Assembly: GCF_032484785.1 (NCBI RefSeq)
Contig: NZ_JAUETR010000001.1
Location: 186,001-250,000, forward strand
Origin: Bradyrhizobium sp. SZCCHNS1050
Lineage (GTDB): Bacteria > Pseudomonadota > Alphaproteobacteria > Rhizobiales > Xanthobacteraceae
Reading direction: 5' to 3'
DNA length: 64,000 nt
Shown in pieces: positions 60,867-64,000 of this stretch. Made by a program: the position numbers and the translations under genes. Numbering within the stretch: the stretch's first letter is position 1; the number at the start of each line of letters is the position of its first letter. The notes beneath the pieces are model-generated. The model saw only the letters and a list, made by a program, of their open reading frames with translations. It did not search any database and was not told the DNA's origin.

Positions 60867-61547
60867 ATGGCGACTTTCGTTCTGATTCCAGGAGGTTGGC
60901 ACGGTGGCTGGATGTACGACTCGCTCTGCGCCAGGCTCCGGCAAGCCGGCCATGCGGCCTATGCCCCCACCCTGAGCGGATTGGAGGAGACGCCCGCCCG
61001 CGCCCATGCCATCAATCTCGACACCCATATCACCGACGTCGTCGAGCTCCTGGCGATAGAGGACCTGTCCGAGGTCATCCTGTGCGCGCACAGCTATGGC
61101 GGCATGGTCGCGACCGGCGTCGCCGACCGCGTGCCGGAAAGGCTCGCCGCACTGGTCTATCTCGATGCCTTCGCACCCGAGAACGGTCAGTCATGGTGGG
61201 ATCTCGCCGGTGACGCGTATCGCCGGTTCGTGATCGAACGCGCCGGGCATGACGGGCTGACGGCGCTGCCGCGCGAAGGCTCCGATCCGCGCCGCCGGCC
61301 GCATCCGCTCGGGACCTTCATCCAGGCCCTGAACCTCCACGGTCCGGCGCCGGCGGCTCTGCAGCGCACCTTCGTCTACGCCAGCGGATGGAGCGCGACG
61401 CCATTCACCGCGCAATATGAGCGGCTGCGCAGCGATCCCGCGTGGCGCGTGCACGCATTTGCGTGCGGGCACGATGTCGTGCAGCACGCACCCGACGAGA
61501 CGTTCGACCTGCTGATCGAGACGGCCCGCGAGGTCGCCGCAACATGA
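60867..61547 (+). CDS. Alpha/beta hydrolase
   Basis: Serine hydrolase of 226 residues. [17 protein letters not shown] holds the oxyanion HGG-type motif; the nucleophile is Ser76 (CAHSYGGM), the catalytic His lies near the C-terminus ([13 protein letters not shown]), and an acidic residue is supplied by the [10 protein letters not shown] region. The sequence resembles the salicylate-esterase/EstC group of small hydrolases. Substrate unknown. A GAGGAGGAGGACC precedes ATG 60867. Confidence 0.87.
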   Translation: MATFVLIPGGWHGGWMYDSLCARLRQAGHAAYAPTLSGLEETPARAHAINLDTHITDVVELLAIEDLSEVILCAHSYGGMVATGVADRVPERLAALVYLDAFAPENGQSWWDLAGDAYRRFVIERAGHDGLTALPREGSDPRRRPHPLGTFIQALNLHGPAPAALQRTFVYASGWSATPFTAQYERLRSDPAWRVHAFACGHDVVQHAPDETFDLLIETAREVAAT

Positions 61548-61650
61548 CGCCGCGACCAGCGCAATGTCGTACGGCGAGATCGATTGCGATCGGTCGCCGA
61601 ATTATGTAACCTTAGATTGTTGACATATTCATTTTCCTCCTGGAGGCGTC

Positions 61651-61968
61651 ATGACACGAGGTCTCTTCGTTGCCATCACATTTGCTCTTGCCCTGATCAC
61701 CATGCTCCCCGGCAGCGCCGGCGCAGTCGGTCCCGGCCGTGCGTGCGGCGGATTTGCCGGCATCCCCTGCAATGCCGGTCTTTATTGCGAGTTCCCGGCC
61801 GGCCAGTGCGGCCGGTTCGACATGATGGGTGTCTGCCGCCGAAAGCCGACGCTCTGCCCGCGGATCTACATGCCGGTGTGCGGCTGCAACTTCCAGACCT
61901 ACAGCAACGACTGCGAGCGTCGCGCCGCGGGCGTATCGCTGTCGCATCCGGGCCGCTGCTGGTTCTGA
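61651..61968 (+). CDS. Exported Kazal-type protease inhibitor
   Basis: Protein of 105 residues: signal peptide (LFVAITFALALITMLPGSAGA), a Cys-rich segment (CGGFAGIPCNAGLYCEFPAGQCG), and a Kazal domain (CRRKPTLCPRIYMPVCGCNFQTYSNDCERRAAGVSLSHPGRC) with six Cys in the usual order. Such domains trap serine proteases. The P1-region (LCPRIYM) may suit trypsin-like or elastase-like targets. Strong ribosome site (TGGAGG). Confidence 0.85.
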   Translation: MTRGLFVAITFALALITMLPGSAGAVGPGRACGGFAGIPCNAGLYCEFPAGQCGRFDMMGVCRRKPTLCPRIYMPVCGCNFQTYSNDCERRAAGVSLSHPGRCWF

Positions 61969-62111
61969 CGAAGCGATCGCGCCGCTGCCGCCGGCATATG
62001 ACCGCGGCCCGTCAACACGCGGTCACGTCGGCCGACGATCTTGTGCGGCCGCGGCGCATCGCGCTTGCATGACCTCCGCGCGCAGGCTTCAATGGCGCGG
62101 GGGTATTTGGA

Positions 62112-62591
62112 ATGCAGTCATCGCTTTGCTCATTTGGCCGCTTGGCCGGTTTTGTTTTTCTCGTTGCGTCGAGCAGCACGCTGCTGCCGCACGCGGCCCG
62201 GGCGGATCGTTGCGACGACGTTGCCAAGGAACTGAAGAACGGCATCGACGGCATCAAGATCGGACAGACCGCGGCGGGCACGGTCTATCTCGCTCATCCC
62301 AAGGCGCGCGAGATCACGCTCGGCTGCTCATCGAAGAATGTCAGCAATCAATTGTTCGGAAAATCCGAGCGCAAGCCGACGCCGGCCTTCATCGAGCTGA
62401 TGGCGAGCGCAGCGGCGATCGTTTTCACGTTGCCGAAGGACGACATGCAGCGCGGCGTCACACGCTGTTACCGCCGGCTCGGAATCTTCCGCGGCGACGA
62501 CGTCGCCAGCCGCTACCGCCGGCTCGACATGCGCTGCGCCCGAACCAAGACCGAGTCCTCGATCACGATCAGCCGCAGCAAGGACCAATAG
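62112..62591 (+). CDS. Hypothetical exported protein
   Basis: Protein of 159 residues with a signal peptide (GFVFLVASSSTLLPHAARA). The mature part (RCDDVAKELKNGIDGIKIGQTAAGTVYLAHPKAREITLGCSSKNVSNQLFGKSERKPTPAFIELMASAAAIVFTLPKDDMQRGVTRCYRRLG) has four Cys. No named family recognised. Confidence 0.7.
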   Translation: MQSSLCSFGRLAGFVFLVASSSTLLPHAARADRCDDVAKELKNGIDGIKIGQTAAGTVYLAHPKAREITLGCSSKNVSNQLFGKSERKPTPAFIELMASAAAIVFTLPKDDMQRGVTRCYRRLGIFRGDDVASRYRRLDMRCARTKTESSITISRSKDQ

Positions 62592-62754
62592 GCCGGGGGT
62601 GACGCGACAGCCTTGCGGTTTCTGCGCCGGCGGCAGCGACCCGTTCACTATTCGCCGCGCCACCGACAGTTGCAGACAATTCGAACGATCTGCTTGACGA
62701 AGTTTTCGTGAGCGATGGCCACGCTTGTCGCAACACCAAGCGAGGAGCTGGACC

Positions 62755-62979
62755 ATGTCCGTTTCGAGCGTTTCGTCGTCATCGCCGCCGCCCTCACCGC
62801 CGCCGATCTCGACCGAGACGACCAAGCCGCAGACCCAAGACACGCAGGCGCGCAACCAGACGCAGCAGAGCCAGGCCGTGAATCCCGCCAAGACCGGCGA
62901 CGAGGCGGCCGCGGAGAAGCAGGCCTCGCGTCCGCCGCTGCCGCCCGGCCAGGGCACCCGCGTCGACATTCTCGCCTGA
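62755..62979 (+). CDS. Ser/Pro/Gln-rich small protein
   Basis: A 74-residue low-complexity protein (MSVSSVSSSSPPPSPPPIST, then Gln/Thr-rich, ending RPPLPPGQGTRVDILA). There is a clear GGAGCTGG-type ribosome site, which supports expression. Probably disordered; a relative of short proteins ending in GxxVDIxA found in Bradyrhizobium. Role unknown. Confidence 0.6.
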   Translation: MSVSSVSSSSPPPSPPPISTETTKPQTQDTQARNQTQQSQAVNPAKTGDEAAAEKQASRPPLPPGQGTRVDILA

Positions 62980-63004
62980 CGATCCCACACCCTCAGGCCA
63001 ACTT

Positions 63005-63042
63005 CGTATAGCGGCGGCGCCTCAGGCGCCTGCCGCTATACG
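63005..63042. repeat. Long inverted repeat
   Basis: CGTATAGCGGC plus GGCGCC (63005-63021), TCA, and the complement GGCGCC plus TGCCGCTATACG (63025-63042): a 17/18-bp stem with a single bulge, 25 bases after the stop at 62979. It may terminate that gene or be a REP element. The rest of 62980-63256 holds a CTCCCCGTGAAGAACGGGGAG hairpin and no gene. Confidence 0.65.
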
Positions 63043-63256
63043 TGTGAGCTGGGCCGTGGCGGCGCGGCGATCCACGTGGTTTCAGCTCACGCGCGGCTCG
63101 TTCGGGCGAGGCGTTACAGGTCTCTCGACACCCACTTCCCGTGCGGCCGCCCCTCCCCCCGTGAAGAACGGGGAGAGGGAGCGCAGCGCCGACGAGGCGC
63201 CGGCGAGGCTCTCAGATGAGCACGCTCACTCCAGCACGACTGCACGCCCTCAGCCC

Positions 63257-63961
63257 TCACGCATCCAGCGCCTTGTAGTGGCGGAAGATGCCGTCTTCAT
63301 TGAAGGGGATGCGGCGGTCGCTGGCCAGATAGGCCGAGATGTTCGGCCTGGCGGCGACGCGGTCGTGCAGCGCGACGAGGCCGGGAATGTTGCGCTCGAA
63401 TGCCGTCATGCGGTGGGGAAACGCGTAGCGCAGTCCGGCGACGATCTGGAACAGCGACAGGTCGACGTAAGTGAGCCGGCGCCCCGTGACATAGGTGCCG
63501 CCGCTGTTCGCCAGGAGCCGTTCGAAATAGCCGAGGAATTTCGGTACCCGCTCGTTCCAGAACTCGGCGGCGCGCTTCCTGGCCGGCGCGCGCTGGTCCT
63601 CGTAGTACAGCGTCGGCCCGAGCGGATGGTGGGTGTCGTGGATCTCGACGACGAAGTCGGAGATCGTCAGTTGCAGCTGATGCAGCCAGGATTGCCCCGC
63701 CTCGGCCTTCGGGGCGAGGCCATGGCGGGGGCCGAGGAACAGCAGGATGTTGGCGGTCTGGCCGATGACGCGGCGGCCCGCTCTCAAGAACGGCGGCGCG
63801 AAGGGCGGCGTGTCGCTGACCGCCTCCATCATCGCCGTCATCGTACCGATGCCGTCCTCGCGCACGACGTCGCGATAGGCGGCGCCCGCCTCCTCCAGCG
63901 CGAGCCGCACATATTCGCCCCTGCCCTGGATCATCGGCCAGTAATACAGCTCATAACGCAT
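63257..63961 (-). CDS. Glutathione S-transferase
   Basis: Two-domain GST of 234 residues. The N-terminal thioredoxin fold begins MRYELYYWPMIQGRGEYVRLALEEAGAAY, with Tyr/Gln-rich GSH-site residues, and QTANILLFLG supplies the (Q/S)-S/T glutathione gamma-Glu contact. The all-helical C-terminal domain includes GTYVTGRRLTYVDLSLFQIVAGL, the N-capping box region. Electrophile substrate unknown. ATG 63961 follows GAGGATGG. Confidence 0.9.
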   Translation of the reverse strand: MRYELYYWPMIQGRGEYVRLALEEAGAAYRDVVREDGIGTMTAMMEAVSDTPPFAPPFLRAGRRVIGQTANILLFLGPRHGLAPKAEAGQSWLHQLQLTISDFVVEIHDTHHPLGPTLYYEDQRAPARKRAAEFWNERVPKFLGYFERLLANSGGTYVTGRRLTYVDLSLFQIVAGLRYAFPHRMTAFERNIPGLVALHDRVAARPNISAYLASDRRIPFNEDGIFRHYKALDA

Positions 63962-64000
63962 GGGCCCATCCTCGTTGCCTGTTCATCGCGGCACGCCACT

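Overview
The window is high-GC chromosomal DNA from an alphaproteobacterium. It most resembles Bradyrhizobium or a close relative such as Rhodopseudomonas, judging from the RecA N-terminus, the SigF/NrsF pair, the glycine-cleavage operon, several small Bradyrhizobium-type families (DUF6894, TIGR03808, a 57-residue CxxC protein) and many REP-like hairpins. No prophage, transposase, CRISPR array, rRNA or tRNA was seen. Assignments come from reading the sequence and motifs; no database search was run.

Layout: 1-4.4 kb is propionate/methylmalonyl metabolism (cut-off methylmalonyl-CoA mutase, an exported DUF3298-type protein, MeaB and pyroglutamyl peptidase). 4.5-7.0 kb holds a GlsB-type membrane protein and a Tat-exported beta-helix protein with its convergent partner. 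7.5-10.7 kb is an ECF sigma / membrane anti-sigma / exported subtilase operon. It diverges from a diguanylate cyclase-DUF2336 operon (10.8-13.2 kb), which is followed by a second sigma/anti-sigma pair (SigF/NrsF type). 14.7-23 kb contains enoyl-CoA hydratase, a TolC-type secretion channel, a caspase-like protein, an adenylate cyclase and an OprB porin. 24.6-36 kb contains alaS coupled to a cyclic-nucleotide-gated channel gene, the glycine-riboswitch-controlled gcvT-gcvH-gcvP operon, a DUF1835-like gene and recA with an SOS box. 36-40.5 kb carries small genes with clear regulatory signals, including a perfect FNR/FixK box and a candidate sRNA. 40.5-50.5 kb has a quinoprotein dehydrogenase, a second caspase-like protein, an HD-GYP regulator, an acetyltransferase, a DsbA-family protein, an XRE regulator and a methyltransferase. 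50.5-52.3 kb has a SET-domain protein and, two genes away, a histone-H1-like basic protein. 52.3-56.3 kb is a TetR-controlled carotenoid-oxygenase cluster. 57-64 kb has fumarase, a Kazal-type inhibitor, a GST and small exported proteins.

Four observations stand out. (1) The C-terminal periplasmic domain of the anti-sigma factor resembles a subtilase prodomain, and the neighbouring gene encodes an exported subtilase with its own prodomain, suggesting a protease-sensing sigma switch. (2) Four copies of a 21-nt palindrome bracket two promoters of the same design in the TetR/carotenoid-oxygenase cluster. (3) A 57-residue CxxC protein sits behind a perfect FixK/FNR box with no Shine-Dalgarno sequence and a possible leaderless start. 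(4) A SET methyltransferase with a lysine-rich tail lies close to a histone-H1-like gene. A dispersed repeat of about 490 bp occurs twice in opposite orientation (24.0-24.5 and 56.5-57.0 kb).
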